NCBI GenBank assembly: GCA_048264105.1 | Contig: JBLXDJ010000002.1 | Location: 310,001 to 374,000 of the forward strand | DNA from: Oceanospirillum sp048264105 | GTDB taxonomy: Bacteria; Pseudomonadota; Gammaproteobacteria; Pseudomonadales; Halomonadaceae | DNA length: 64,000 bases | Direction: 5' to 3' | Part shown: one piece after another, positions 49,009 to 58,453 of the stretch | Numbering within the stretch: position 1 is the first letter of the stretch | How the letters are laid out: every line of letters starts with the position of its first letter | The notes under the pieces: model-generated | Seen by the model: only the letters and a program-made list of their open reading frames with translations | What the model was told of the DNA's origin: nothing | The model's database searches: none | Program-made: the position numbers and the translations under genes

Positions 49009-50628
49009 ATGGGTGTTAGTCAATCACGGTCAGTTCTTGATCTTTTGCCCGCCTCTGGCTCCGCAGGCTCCAAGCGGAATCAAAATAGCAGTAATCAGGC
49101 TATGTTTGATGTTGCCTTAAAGAGTGCGTCCACCGCTATACCCCAAACCTCAGGGAAAGAGTCTCAGGTAAAACAGGATGTTACTGCCGCCAAGGCAGAA
49201 GGGAAGGGCAAGGCTATTCCGCAAAACGGCAAAGACCAACCTGCTAAGGATAAAACATCTGTCGTAGATGGGAATGCTAAAGCTGCAGAAGCGATAAAGA
49301 GCCGCTCTGATGATGACCTGGCGGCAGTTGCAAAAGGCCGAACAGAAATCAGTGAAGCGTCTAATGATGCCAATGTTGCTCAGGACAAACGCGTTTCGCA
49401 AGAGGCGCAGTCTAATGAGTCGGCATCGAAAGAAACGGCATCCGAGAATCCGTCTGCTGCAGGTGTTGAGCCGGATCAGTTGGCAGAATCTGAGGTTGCC
49501 GCTGAAGATTCTGAGTTGGTTTTGACTGAGCAGGAGCTGAGTCAGCTACTCAAGGATCTCAAAACGGGAGATCTCAGCAGTGAAGATTTTCTGGCTAAGT
49601 TAGAAAAAGCACTGAACTCAGAAGGCATTGATTTTAGTGATATTCGTGATTATCTCGATGAATCTGGCCTTCTAACGTCCGCTGAATTTGATGAGCTGCT
49701 GACAGATCCGGAAGCGTTCCTGGCTCAGATTCAACAGTTGCTTCAATCAAACTCTGAGCTGGCGAATCAATTCAAAGAGTTGGGTCTTAGCGCTGATGTT
49801 ATGGCTAGGATCACGGCTGCATTAAATTCTCGCATGCAGCAGGAAGCAACACCGCGTTTCGCCGATGTGCTGCGTAATGAGTCGATGACTCATAAAACTG
49901 ACAATCTTGTTTCTCAGTTATTGCAGGAGCAGGGTGCCGGTAAAGACGCAGAGGCAGGATTTGACAAGGATAAGCTGTTTGAACAGTTGTTGGCGCAAAA
50001 GACGGCTGATAGTTCCTCTAAAGTCTCCGGTTTTTCTGGTCTGTTGCTCAAGGAAGGTGGGGCAGTAAGTCAGGGCTTGTCTTCAGCTATAGCGGGGGCA
50101 AACATTGGTGCTGCCAGCGGGGCTGAAGGGCTGCAGAGTCTTGCTCAGAGAGCAGGTCTGAATGCACCCGGGCAGAACTTACCCCAGCTTCCTGTGTTGA
50201 GAGGCTTGCCCGGCCAGCCGGGTGCAACGGAAGCTCTGAATGAACGCATTATGATGATGCGCTCTAAGGGTATTCAGACAGCAGAGATCCGTTTGGATCC
50301 GCCTGATTTAGGCAGTCTGGAGGTGCGTGTTCGTGTCTCCGGGGATACCACAACGATTCAGTTCCATAGCCCCAACCCAAGTGTCCGGGAGGCTCTTGAA
50401 GCCCAGGTAAGCCGGTTGCGGGAAATGATGGAAGAGTCCGGTCTGAACCTTGGTCAGGTTGATGTTTCTGATCAGTCGCTCTCGGATAGCTCTGATGGTT
50501 CTTTTGCTGAAGGTCACGGTTCGGCATCAAGTTCCGGTTCTGGTGATGATGGCGCTGATTCCGAGTTGGCTGCTCAGAATAGTAGTGTCCAACAATCCGG
50601 TTTAGGATTAGTTGACTACTTTGCCTAG
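49009..50628 (+). CDS. fliK: flagellar hook-length control protein FliK
   Basis: A 539-residue secreted ruler. The N-terminal about 170 residues are Lys/Ala/Ser-rich and low in complexity, as usual. The C-terminal substrate-switch domain is clear: RLDPPDLGSLEVRVRVSGDT, then IQFHSPNPSVREALEAQVSR, and LREMMEESGLNLGQVDVSD. It is longer than E. coli FliK (about 375). A dedicated sigma-54 promoter precedes it, consistent with timing after export assembly. The ruler length should be compared with the oversized FlgE made here. Confidence 0.95.
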   Translation: MGVSQSRSVLDLLPASGSAGSKRNQNSSNQAMFDVALKSASTAIPQTSGKESQVKQDVTAAKAEGKGKAIPQNGKDQPAKDKTSVVDGNAKAAEAIKSRSDDDLAAVAKGRTEISEASNDANVAQDKRVSQEAQSNESASKETASENPSAAGVEPDQLAESEVAAEDSELVLTEQELSQLLKDLKTGDLSSEDFLAKLEKALNSEGIDFSDIRDYLDESGLLTSAEFDELLTDPEAFLAQIQQLLQSNSELANQFKELGLSADVMARITAALNSRMQQEATPRFADVLRNESMTHKTDNLVSQLLQEQGAGKDAEAGFDKDKLFEQLLAQKTADSSSKVSGFSGLLLKEGGAVSQGLSSAIAGANIGAASGAEGLQSLAQRAGLNAPGQNLPQLPVLRGLPGQPGATEALNERIMMMRSKGIQTAEIRLDPPDLGSLEVRVRVSGDTTTIQFHSPNPSVREALEAQVSRLREMMEESGLNLGQVDVSDQSLSDSSDGSFAEGHGSASSSGSGDDGADSELAAQNSSVQQSGLGLVDYFA

Positions 50629-50704
50629 GGCTTGCATTATCCTATGCCGGTTAATTACTAAAAATTTGTATTAGCATCAATCAATTGAAAGCAAGAGGCC
50701 AGAA

Positions 50705-51205
50705 ATGGAAGACTTAAACGAACAGAAAAAAAGCAATAAGAAAACCATCATTATTATTGTTGCTGTTGTCCTGCTTTCAATTGCTGCTGCTGTCGGTGGC
50801 GCCCTGTTTTTTATGGATAAAATTCCGGGTCTGAGTGATGCCGCAGAAAATGTCGGTGTTCCGAGTGGTCCTCAGATTACCCCGAGTAATTCTGTGTATT
50901 ACGCGATGGAGCCGGCATTTGTTATTAACTTTAATGCGGGGCGTAAGCAGCGCTTTATGCAGGTTTATGTTGCGGTGAAGGCTCAGACTGAAGCTGCGGT
51001 TGCGCAGGTATCACAGCATGCTCCCGTTATTCGTAACAATCTTAACCAGCTATTTGCGAAACAGGACTTTGAAAGCATTCAAACTCCGGAAGGTAAGGAA
51101 GAGATGCGTCAGGCTGCGACTCAGGCTGTGCAGGATGTTCTGGCCAAATACGGTAACGGTGAAACCATCGATCAGGTATTGTTTACTAACCTGGTCATGC
51201 AGTAA
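50705..51205 (+). CDS. fliL: flagellar basal body protein FliL
   Basis: A 166-residue inner-membrane protein that associates with stators. One N-terminal membrane helix (TIIIIVAVVLLSIAAAVGGA, about residues 14-33) precedes a periplasmic domain with YYAMEPAFVINFN, KQRFMQVYVAVKAQ and the C-terminal GNGETIDQVLFTNLVMQ. It opens the fliLMNOPQR series and sits 14 bases before fliM. Confidence 0.96.
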   Translation: MEDLNEQKKSNKKTIIIIVAVVLLSIAAAVGGALFFMDKIPGLSDAAENVGVPSGPQITPSNSVYYAMEPAFVINFNAGRKQRFMQVYVAVKAQTEAAVAQVSQHAPVIRNNLNQLFAKQDFESIQTPEGKEEMRQAATQAVQDVLAKYGNGETIDQVLFTNLVMQ

Positions 51206-51219
51206 GGACGGGATTTTTT

Positions 51220-52191
51220 ATGCAGGATCTACTTTCTCAAGACGAAATTGATGTCCTTCTGCATGGTGTGGAAGATGATGATCTGCCGACAGCCGGTGAT
51301 GACGATGGCGAAGGCAGTGATGTTCAGTCTTACGACATAACCAGTCAGGATCGAATCGTTCGTGGTCGGATGCCGACCCTTGAGATGATCAACGAGCGTT
51401 TTGCCCGTTATACGCGTATCAGCCTTTTCAACCTACTGCGCCGTAGTTCTCATGTGACGGCCGGTGGTGTCCAGATTATGAAGTTTGGTGAGTACGTGCA
51501 TACCTTGTTCGTACCCACCAGTCTTAACCTTGTTAAGATGCGACCTCTTCGTGGCTCCGCACTGTTTGTACTTGATGCCAAACTCGTTTTTAAACTGGTT
51601 GATAACTTTTTTGGTGGTGACGGACGTCACGCAAAGATCGAAGGCCGGGAATTTACTCCAACTGAAATTCGTATTGTTCAGAAAGTATTGGAGCAGGTGT
51701 TCGTCGATCTGAAAGAAGCCTGGAGTACCGTTCTTCCGCTTAACTTCGAATATATCGGTTTCGAAGTTAACCCATCCATGGCTAACATTGTTAGTCCTAG
51801 TGAAGTGGTCGTTGTGAGTACATTCCACGTTGAGCTGGATGGCGGCGGCGGTGATATGCATATCACCATCCCTTATTCCATGATCGAGCCGGTACGTGAA
51901 GAGCTTGATTCCGGTGTTCAGTCTGACGTTGATGATGTTGATGAACGTTGGGTTCGTGCTCTGCGTCAGGATGTGATGGAAGCAAATATCCCTCTTAATG
52001 TGAAAGTGGTCGAACGACAGATCAATCTGGGTGAGATTATGGGGCTGGAAGCAGGTGATATTATTCCTGTAGAAATGCCTGAAAATGTTACCCTACTGGC
52101 AAATAATGTTCCTACGTTCAAATGCAAACTGGGACGTTCCGGCGAGAATCTGGCGCTGAAAATTGTAGAGCAGGTTAAGCTGCAGCGATAA
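51220..52191 (+). CDS. fliM: flagellar motor switch protein FliM
   Basis: A 323-residue C-ring protein. The N-terminal CheY-P-binding peptide LLSQDEIDVLLHGV is intact at residues 4-17. The middle GGxG region, IVRGRMPTLEMINERFARYT, and FKLVDNFFGGDGRHAKIEG match the family, and the C-terminal SpoA domain ends PTFKCKLGRSGENLALKIVE. Length is normal. Present with cheY and cheZ in the same window, so rotational switching is intact. Confidence 0.98.
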   Translation: MQDLLSQDEIDVLLHGVEDDDLPTAGDDDGEGSDVQSYDITSQDRIVRGRMPTLEMINERFARYTRISLFNLLRRSSHVTAGGVQIMKFGEYVHTLFVPTSLNLVKMRPLRGSALFVLDAKLVFKLVDNFFGGDGRHAKIEGREFTPTEIRIVQKVLEQVFVDLKEAWSTVLPLNFEYIGFEVNPSMANIVSPSEVVVVSTFHVELDGGGGDMHITIPYSMIEPVREELDSGVQSDVDDVDERWVRALRQDVMEANIPLNVKVVERQINLGEIMGLEAGDIIPVEMPENVTLLANNVPTFKCKLGRSGENLALKIVEQVKLQR

Positions 52192-52212
52192 CAACAGGAT
52201 TGGCGGTGAGTT

Positions 52213-52737
52213 ATGAGTGACGAAAATAATGAACTGAACCCCGAAGAGATGGGTGATGATTGGGCTGCGGCCATGGACGAACAAAGCGAAGCTGAATCTA
52301 CTGATGATTGGGCTGCTGCGATGGAAGAGCAGGGTGCAACTGAAGATTCCGGTGAAGATGAGTGGGCAGCTGCCCTTTCGGAGCAGGAAGCAGAAGATGG
52401 AATCTCTGAAGATGATATCGAAACTGCGCCGCTTGAATACCTTGAAGATGATAGTGTAGCCAGTATGGATGATGATAATCCAAACCTGGATGTCATCATG
52501 GATATTCCTGTGACGATCGCTATGGAAGTCGGCAGTACCGAAATTGCAATTCGTAACCTTCTTCAGCTGAACCAGGGCTCTGTTATTGAGCTGGATCGTC
52601 TTGCAGGTGAGCCTTTGGATGTTAAGGTAAATGGTACTCTGATCGCCCATGGCGAGGTTGTTATGGTGAATGAGAAGTTCGGTATTCGCCTGACAGATGT
52701 TGTCAGTCCATCCGAGCGTATTCGTAAGCTGCGCTAA
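52213..52737 (+). CDS. fliN: flagellar motor switch protein FliN, with repeated N-terminal motif
   Basis: A 174-residue C-ring protein. The C-terminal SpoA domain is canonical (IPVTIAMEVGSTEIAIRNLL, then GSVIELDRLAGEPLDVKVNG and EKFGIRLTDVVSPSERIRKL). The N-terminal about 95 residues are very acidic and carry three copies of a (D/E)(D/E)WAAA motif, centred on Trp17, Trp33 and Trp51, each followed by an (M/L)xEQ. Most FliN proteins I know have at most one such motif. The total is about 20-40 residues longer than usual. Confidence 0.96.
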   Translation: MSDENNELNPEEMGDDWAAAMDEQSEAESTDDWAAAMEEQGATEDSGEDEWAAALSEQEAEDGISEDDIETAPLEYLEDDSVASMDDDNPNLDVIMDIPVTIAMEVGSTEIAIRNLLQLNQGSVIELDRLAGEPLDVKVNGTLIAHGEVVMVNEKFGIRLTDVVSPSERIRKLR

Positions 52738-52748
52738 GGGTTAATGCT

Positions 52749-53234
52749 TTGATTAATCTTAAACACCGGCTGGGGCGAAAAATCGTTCAGTCTCTGGTTC
52801 TGGTTTTAGGATTCATGTTGAGCTCGCAATTGCGGGCTCAACCTGTATCTGAAGCCAAGCAAAGTGAGCCTGTTGGCTTTAGCTCAGGGAGCCCGGCGAC
52901 CGGCATTGAAGATGTTGCGTTTTCACTGGCTATTGTTCTGGTGCTGATATTTGTTCTGGCGTGGCTGGTTAAACGTTTTGCCCCGGGCGGAGGGCGTATT
53001 GGCTCAAGGCACATGCGGGTATTGTCAACGTTACCGCTGGGCAGTAAAGAACGACTGATGCTGGTTGATGCAGCCGGCACGCAGATGGTGATTGGTGTTT
53101 CACCTGCGGGTATTGAATGCCTTCATGTCTTCGATGAAGCGGTTATTGATATCGGCGAAGCAAAAGCTGTTGGCTCAGATGTGAATTTTGCGAAGATATT
53201 GCAGGGCTTTAAAGCAAAAAGGGAAGAGGGTTGA
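52749..53234 (+). CDS. fliO: flagellar export protein FliO
   Basis: A 161-residue membrane protein that helps assemble the FliP ring. The start is a TTG at 52749 with AAGGG eight bases upstream; the nearby ATG at 52744 is out of frame with an immediate stop. An N-terminal hydrophobic segment (SLVLVLGFMLSSQLRAQ), a membrane helix (VAFSLAIVLVLIFVLAWLVK, about 55-74) and the basic GSRHMRVLSTLPLGSKERLM follow. It overlaps fliP by one base. Confidence 0.92.
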   Translation: MINLKHRLGRKIVQSLVLVLGFMLSSQLRAQPVSEAKQSEPVGFSSGSPATGIEDVAFSLAIVLVLIFVLAWLVKRFAPGGGRIGSRHMRVLSTLPLGSKERLMLVDAAGTQMVIGVSPAGIECLHVFDEAVIDIGEAKAVGSDVNFAKILQGFKAKREEG

Positions 53235-53977
53235 TGCTGCGTATTTTATTGTTTTTCGCATTGGGAATGGCTGTTAGCACCGGCGCATATGCTGAGCCGG
53301 GTATTCCGGCATTAACTCTGGTTACCGGAGAAGATGGCTCTCAGAGCTATACGGTAACGATTCAGATTCTGGCCATCATGACGGCGCTGACCTTTATTCC
53401 GGCAGCGTTGATTATGATGACCTCTTTTACCCGCATCATTATTGTATTTGCCATTCTGCGGCAGGCGGTTGGTCTGCAGCAATCACCTTCAAACCAGATC
53501 CTGATTGGTCTGGCTCTTTTCCTGACTTTTTTTATTATGACGCCCGTCTGGGAAGAGGTTAATGTTAGCGCGCTTCAGCCTTATCTGGCCGAGGAAGTCA
53601 CCGCGCTAGAAGCTGTTCAGTTGGCCCGTAAGCCCGTCACGGAATTTATGCTGGCCCAGACGCGGGAAGACCATGTAGACCTGTTTGCCCGTATTGCAGG
53701 GTATGAGATTATTCAGTCTGCAGACGATATCCCTTTTAGTGTGCTTGTGCCGGCGTTTATGACCAGTGAGCTTAAAACGGCGTTTCAGATTGGTTTTATC
53801 GTCTTTATCCCCTTTCTGGTTATCGATTTGGTGATCGCCAGTATTCTGATGGCGATGGGTATGATGATGCTCTCGCCGATTATTATCTCTCTGCCGTTTA
53901 AGATCATGCTTTTTGTACTGATTGATGGCTGGGCGCTGGTGATGGGGACGTTGGCCTCAAGTTTTGGAGCCGGTTAG
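53234..53977 (+). CDS. fliP: flagellar export gate protein FliP
   Basis: A 247-residue core subunit of the export gate. A cleavable signal peptide (to about AYAEPG) precedes VTIQILAIMTALTFIPAAL, the TSFTRIIIVFAILRQAVGLQ motif and the C-terminal LVIDLVIASILMAMGMMMLS with PFKIMLFVLIDGW. Length matches E. coli FliP. The ATG at 53234 overlaps the fliO stop (TGATG). fliQ follows after two bases. Confidence 0.98.
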   Translation: MLRILLFFALGMAVSTGAYAEPGIPALTLVTGEDGSQSYTVTIQILAIMTALTFIPAALIMMTSFTRIIIVFAILRQAVGLQQSPSNQILIGLALFLTFFIMTPVWEEVNVSALQPYLAEEVTALEAVQLARKPVTEFMLAQTREDHVDLFARIAGYEIIQSADDIPFSVLVPAFMTSELKTAFQIGFIVFIPFLVIDLVIASILMAMGMMMLSPIIISLPFKIMLFVLIDGWALVMGTLASSFGAG

Positions 53978-53979
53978 CT

Positions 53980-54249
53980 ATGACACCTTCAGTCGTTGTC
54001 GATATTCTGCGCGAAGCGATGTTCCTTATTATGATCATCGTTGCGGTAATGGTTGTTCCAAGCCTTCTGGTTGGTCTTATTATCAGTGTGTTTCAGGCGG
54101 CTACCCAGATCAACGAACAGACCCTGAGTTTTCTGCCGAGGCTGTTTGCCACTCTTCTGGCTATTGTTATTGCCGGTCCCTGGATGGTGAGGTCGTTAGT
54201 TGAATTTGCAACGCGGCTCTACGCTAATATCCCCTTCATGATAGGTTAG
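53980..54249 (+). CDS. fliQ: flagellar export gate protein FliQ
   Basis: An 89-residue protein with two membrane helices (MFLIMIIVAVMVVPSLLVGL and LFATLLAIVIAGPWMVRSLV) and the conserved FQAATQINEQTLSFLPR between them. Length is exactly typical. It lies between fliP and fliR with two- and three-base gaps. Confidence 0.98.
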   Translation: MTPSVVVDILREAMFLIMIIVAVMVVPSLLVGLIISVFQAATQINEQTLSFLPRLFATLLAIVIAGPWMVRSLVEFATRLYANIPFMIG

Positions 54250-54252
54250 GTC

Positions 54253-55038
54253 ATGCCCTCTCAGATCACGGATGCAATGATCATTCAGTGGGTAGCGGGC
54301 TTTATGTGGCCGTTCTTTCGCGTTGCCGGTTTTTTTATGGCCGTTCCCTTGCTGGGTTCTCAAACCCTGCCTGCCAATATCCGTCTGCTGTTATCCCTGG
54401 TGGTGACACTGGCTATTTTGCCGATGGTGCCAGATGTACCTCAAATCGACCTGATCTCTATTGAAGCCTTTTTGGTGATTGCGCAGCAGGTGATGGTGGG
54501 GGTTGCTTTTGGCTTTGTCGTACAGATTGTCTATCAGGTCTTTGCTCTGGCGGGGCAGATGTATGCGATGCAGGCGGGTCTTGGTTTTGCCTCCATGGCG
54601 GACCCGGCCAATGGTGTAAATACAACCGTTGTGGCGCAGTTTCTGGTGATTGGGGCTAACCTGCTCTTTGTAACGATGAATGGTCATCTGGCGCTTATTC
54701 AGATCCTTGCGGATAGCTTTCGTATGATTCCAATTGGTTTTACAGGAATTGACCGTGAGTTTTTCTGGGAGTTGGTGAATCTTGGCGGCTGGATGTTTGC
54801 TTCGGCCTTTCTGATTGTTATTCCGGGTGTTACTGCTTTGCTGATGGTACAGGCCGGTTTGGGTATTGTGACCCGTGCTGCACCCCAGCTGAATATTTTC
54901 TCTCTGGGTTTCCCCTTTATGATGACGTTTAGTCTTCTGATCGCCTGGATTGGCCTGACAACGCTAACGCCTCATTTTGAGAATGTGTTTGAATTTGGCT
55001 TGTCGTTTCTTAATGACTGGATTGAGTCGAGGGCGTAA
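54253..55038 (+). CDS. fliR: flagellar export gate protein FliR
   Basis: A 261-residue polytopic membrane protein of the export gate. WPFFRVAGFFMAVPLLGSQT, the AGQMYAMQAGLGFASMADPA motif and GLGIVTRAAPQLNIFSLGFP are family hallmarks. Its stop overlaps the flhB start by one base. Length is normal. Confidence 0.98.
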   Translation: MPSQITDAMIIQWVAGFMWPFFRVAGFFMAVPLLGSQTLPANIRLLLSLVVTLAILPMVPDVPQIDLISIEAFLVIAQQVMVGVAFGFVVQIVYQVFALAGQMYAMQAGLGFASMADPANGVNTTVVAQFLVIGANLLFVTMNGHLALIQILADSFRMIPIGFTGIDREFFWELVNLGGWMFASAFLIVIPGVTALLMVQAGLGIVTRAAPQLNIFSLGFPFMMTFSLLIAWIGLTTLTPHFENVFEFGLSFLNDWIESRA

Positions 55039-56174
55039 TGGCAAAAGAGAACGAAGACGGTCAGGAGAAAACCGAAGACCCCACCCCCAAACGAATTCAG
55101 GAAGCCCGTGAGAAGGGGGACGTTCCCCGATCAAAAGACCTGAATACGATGCTGTTAACCTTGGTTGCTGCTGCTGCACTTCTGATGCTGGGGCCGATCA
55201 TTGCTGAAGCCTTAATGTCGGTTTTTCGCTATAACTTCTCGATCTCCCGGGGAGATATTCTTGATACGCAGGGCATGTTCCGCCATCTGATTCACTCTGT
55301 TCGGACAAGTCTTGTCGGTATGCTGCCGACAATGGCGGTGTTGATTCTTGCCGCTCTGATTGCGCCGATCTCTCTTGGGGGCTGGAACTTCAGTACACAA
55401 GCACTGGCCCCTAAATTCAGTCGATTGAACCCTATTGAGGGTATTAAGCGGCTTTTCTCGATCAATTCTCTGGTTGAGTTGCTTAAGTCAATTGCCAAGG
55501 TTGCTGTAGTTGGTGTTTCTGCGGTGCTTGTATTTCTTGCTTATCGCATGGAGTTGCCTTCGTTGGCCTGGATGGCACCAGAGTATGCCTTCGGGCGTAT
55601 GGTCGAGATACTGGCCTGGGTTGCAATCTGGATCAGCTCCTCCCTGATTCTTATCGTGCTTATCGATGTGCCGTTTCAGCTTCATCAATACAACGAGAAG
55701 ATGAAGATGACGTTGCAGGAAGTTAAGGATGAGATGAAGAATACCGAAGGTAAGCCAGAAGTTAAGGGGCGTATTCGACAGTTGCAGCGTGAAATGGCAA
55801 ACCGGCGGATGATGGCTGACGTGCCTCAGGCTGATGTGATTATCACCAACCCGACCCATTATGCCGTTGCGCTGAAGTATGATGAGAGTGGCGCAACCGG
55901 TGCTCCCGAGCTGTTGGCGAAAGGTGGCGATGAAATTGCGATGAAGATCAGGGAGATTGCTGAGGCAAATGGTATTCCTGTATTGCAGATTCCGCCTCTG
56001 TCCCGTGCCATCTATTACAGTACTGAAATCGGCGATGTGATTCCGGAAGGACTTTACATGGCGGTGGCTCAGGTGCTGGCTTATGTGTATCAGTTGAAAC
56101 AGTCCAAGAGTGGTAAGGCGAGCCACCCCGGAAAAACGCCATCTCCTGAAATCCCAGTTGAGTACAAAAAGTAA
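55038..56174 (+). CDS. flhB: flagellar export switch protein FlhB
   Basis: A 378-residue membrane protein that switches export from hook to filament substrates. The N-terminal QEKTEDPTPKRIQEAREKGD is conserved, four membrane helices follow, and the autocleavage motif NPTHYAVAL has Asn271-Pro272. It is intact, so the substrate switch with FliK should work. The basic C-terminal tail is short. A 98-base gap without a clear terminator separates it from flhA. Confidence 0.98.
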   Translation: MAKENEDGQEKTEDPTPKRIQEAREKGDVPRSKDLNTMLLTLVAAAALLMLGPIIAEALMSVFRYNFSISRGDILDTQGMFRHLIHSVRTSLVGMLPTMAVLILAALIAPISLGGWNFSTQALAPKFSRLNPIEGIKRLFSINSLVELLKSIAKVAVVGVSAVLVFLAYRMELPSLAWMAPEYAFGRMVEILAWVAIWISSSLILIVLIDVPFQLHQYNEKMKMTLQEVKDEMKNTEGKPEVKGRIRQLQREMANRRMMADVPQADVIITNPTHYAVALKYDESGATGAPELLAKGGDEIAMKIREIAEANGIPVLQIPPLSRAIYYSTEIGDVIPEGLYMAVAQVLAYVYQLKQSKSGKASHPGKTPSPEIPVEYKK

Positions 56175-56272
56175 AGAAATTTAAGCAGTTGCTTAACGCT
56201 TTGCCTGTTATAGTATTGTTGGTAGCATAGCCAAAATCTATTTCTTTTGAATGCCGGCAAACAAGGGCAATG

Positions 56273-58390
56273 ATGGAACGTACTCAAATAATCGACAGGT
56301 TGAAAAGCTTGCCACTGACGGGGATAGGGATTCCTGTTCTCATCCTTGTTTTGCTGGGGATGATGACGCTCCCCGTTCCGGTATTACTGCTGGATATGCT
56401 GTTCACCTTTAATATCGCGCTGTCGATTATCATTCTTCTGGTGGCGGTGTACTCGCTTCGTCCGCTTGATTTTGCTGTATTCCCCACCATCCTGCTTGTG
56501 GCAACCCTGCTCCGGCTTGCACTGAACGTCGCCTCTACTCGTATTGTTCTTCTGAATGGTCACGAAGGTGGTGATGCGGCGGGTAAAGTTATCGAAGCTT
56601 TTGGTGCGGTACTGATTGGCGGCAACTATGTCGTCGGTCTGGTGGTATTCCTGATTCTGATGATCATCAACTTTGTGGTGATTACCAAAGGTGCTGGCCG
56701 TATCTCAGAAGTAAGTGCCCGTTTTACCCTTGACGCGATGCCCGGTAAGCAGATGGCCATTGATGCGGATCTTAATGCGGGGCTTATTAATCAGGAAGAA
56801 GCGAAGCAGCGTCGTGCTGATGTTGCCAATGAGGCTGACTTTTACGGGGCAATGGATGGTGCCAGTAAGTTTGTGCGTGGTGATGCGGTAGCCGGTATTC
56901 TGATTCTGGTGATCAACGTTCTTGGCGGCTTGGGCATCGGTATGATGCAGCACGATCTGGAATTCTCTGATGCATTGGAAAAATATGTTCTGCTGACCAT
57001 TGGTGATGGTCTTGTTGCCCAGATCCCATCGCTGCTGCTTTCGGTTGCCGCTGCTATCATGGTGACCCGTGTGAACAGTGACCAGAGTATCGGTCAGCAG
57101 GTCGGTGGGCAGATGTTTGCCACGCCTCAGGCTTTGACGGTTACGGCGATTATTCTCACCCTGATGGGCATTATTCCTGGTATGCCGCACGTTGCTTTCC
57201 TTGGTCTGGCAGCAGTTGCCGCCGGCGGAGCGTACTGGATTAAGCGCTATACCGAGAAGAAAGTTGCACAAGAGCTGGCCGCAAAGCAGAAAGCCCCAGA
57301 TATGCCTTTGCCTGATGAGTCGGCAGTCAACCAGAAAGAGCTGGGCTGGAGCGATGTGCCTATGATTGACCTGCTGGGTCTTGAAGTAGGTTACCGACTG
57401 ATTCCTCTGGTGGATAAAAACCAGGGTGGTCAGCTGCTTGGCCGTATTAAGGGTATTCGTAAGAAATTATCTCAGGAACTGGGTTTTCTGGTTCCCTCGG
57501 TTCATATTCGCGACAACCTCGAGCTATCGCCAACCATCTACAGGATTCTGCTGAAAGGTGTTGTTGTCGCAGAAGCGGAAGTGTATCCGGATCGGGAGAT
57601 GGCAATTAATCCGGGTCAGGTTTTTGGTGAGATTTCCGGTATTGAAGGTAAGGATCCCGCCTTTGGCTTGGATGCGGTATGGGTTGAGGCTCAGGACCGA
57701 GATGAGGCGCAGGCGCTCGGTTATACCGTGGTAGATTCCAGTACGGTGATTGCAACACAGCTTAACCAGATTATGCAGAATTACGCTCATGAGCTGATTG
57801 GGCATGATGATATTCAGCATCTGATGGATGCGCTATCCAGTCACTCACCTAAGCTGGCTGAACAGCTGGTTCCCGATTGTGTCAGTCTTAACCAGTTGCT
57901 GAAGATTATTCAGAGTTTGCTGCAGGAAAGTGTTTCCATTCGGGATTTCAGGACCATAGCGCAGTCACTGGTTGAAACGGCTCAGTCAACTCGCGATATC
58001 GGCCAGATGACCTCTTCTGTCCGTATTGCGTTGTCCCGTTCGATTGTTCAGTCGATCTGTGGTCCGGGCACAGATCTTCCTGTGATCACTTTGGAACCTC
58101 AGTTGGAACAGATCTTGCTGCAATCAGTTCAGCAGGCAGCACAATCGAATGTAGACGATAACCTGATTCTTGAGCCTGCTATGGCTGAACGGCTACAGCA
58201 GTCGCTGGCTGAGGTATCGCAGCAGCAAGAGATGATGGGTAATCCTGCGGTATTGGTTGTTGCGGCGCCGATACGGCAAGTTCTTGCCAGATTTGTTCGC
58301 TACAGTTCGCAGTCTGTTCATGTGCTTTCGTATCAGGAAATTCCTGATAATAAACAGATAACTATTGTCGCTACTGTAGGACAGCAATAA
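56273..58390 (+). CDS. flhA: flagellar export gate ATP/PMF coupling protein FlhA
   Basis: A 705-residue export protein. Eight N-terminal membrane helices are followed by the FHIPEP-type loop: ARFTLDAMPGKQMAIDADLN and EEAKQRRADVANEADFYGAM. The soluble C-terminal domain from about residue 345 binds chaperone-substrate pairs. Two ATGs lie in tandem (56270, 56273); AAGGG spacing favours the second. It begins the flhA-flhF-fliA-che series. Confidence 0.98.
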   Translation: MERTQIIDRLKSLPLTGIGIPVLILVLLGMMTLPVPVLLLDMLFTFNIALSIIILLVAVYSLRPLDFAVFPTILLVATLLRLALNVASTRIVLLNGHEGGDAAGKVIEAFGAVLIGGNYVVGLVVFLILMIINFVVITKGAGRISEVSARFTLDAMPGKQMAIDADLNAGLINQEEAKQRRADVANEADFYGAMDGASKFVRGDAVAGILILVINVLGGLGIGMMQHDLEFSDALEKYVLLTIGDGLVAQIPSLLLSVAAAIMVTRVNSDQSIGQQVGGQMFATPQALTVTAIILTLMGIIPGMPHVAFLGLAAVAAGGAYWIKRYTEKKVAQELAAKQKAPDMPLPDESAVNQKELGWSDVPMIDLLGLEVGYRLIPLVDKNQGGQLLGRIKGIRKKLSQELGFLVPSVHIRDNLELSPTIYRILLKGVVVAEAEVYPDREMAINPGQVFGEISGIEGKDPAFGLDAVWVEAQDRDEAQALGYTVVDSSTVIATQLNQIMQNYAHELIGHDDIQHLMDALSSHSPKLAEQLVPDCVSLNQLLKIIQSLLQESVSIRDFRTIAQSLVETAQSTRDIGQMTSSVRIALSRSIVQSICGPGTDLPVITLEPQLEQILLQSVQQAAQSNVDDNLILEPAMAERLQQSLAEVSQQQEMMGNPAVLVVAAPIRQVLARFVRYSSQSVHVLSYQEIPDNKQITIVATVGQQ

Positions 58391-58453
58391 ACTTATCTTT
58401 TGTGTGGTTAGGGCTCTCCATGGCTAAGAGAATAATGAAGGATACGGCGATTT

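Noticed and set aside
50616..50634. Sigma-54-like TTTGCCTAGGGCTTGCAT before fliL
   Set aside because: The -12 GC is present at the right spacing, but the -24 reads TG instead of the nearly invariant GG, so it is not called.
56175..56272. Promoter before flhA
   Set aside because: A TATAGT sequence is present, but -35 spacing is poor and no GG-N10-GC site is seen; evidence is too weak.
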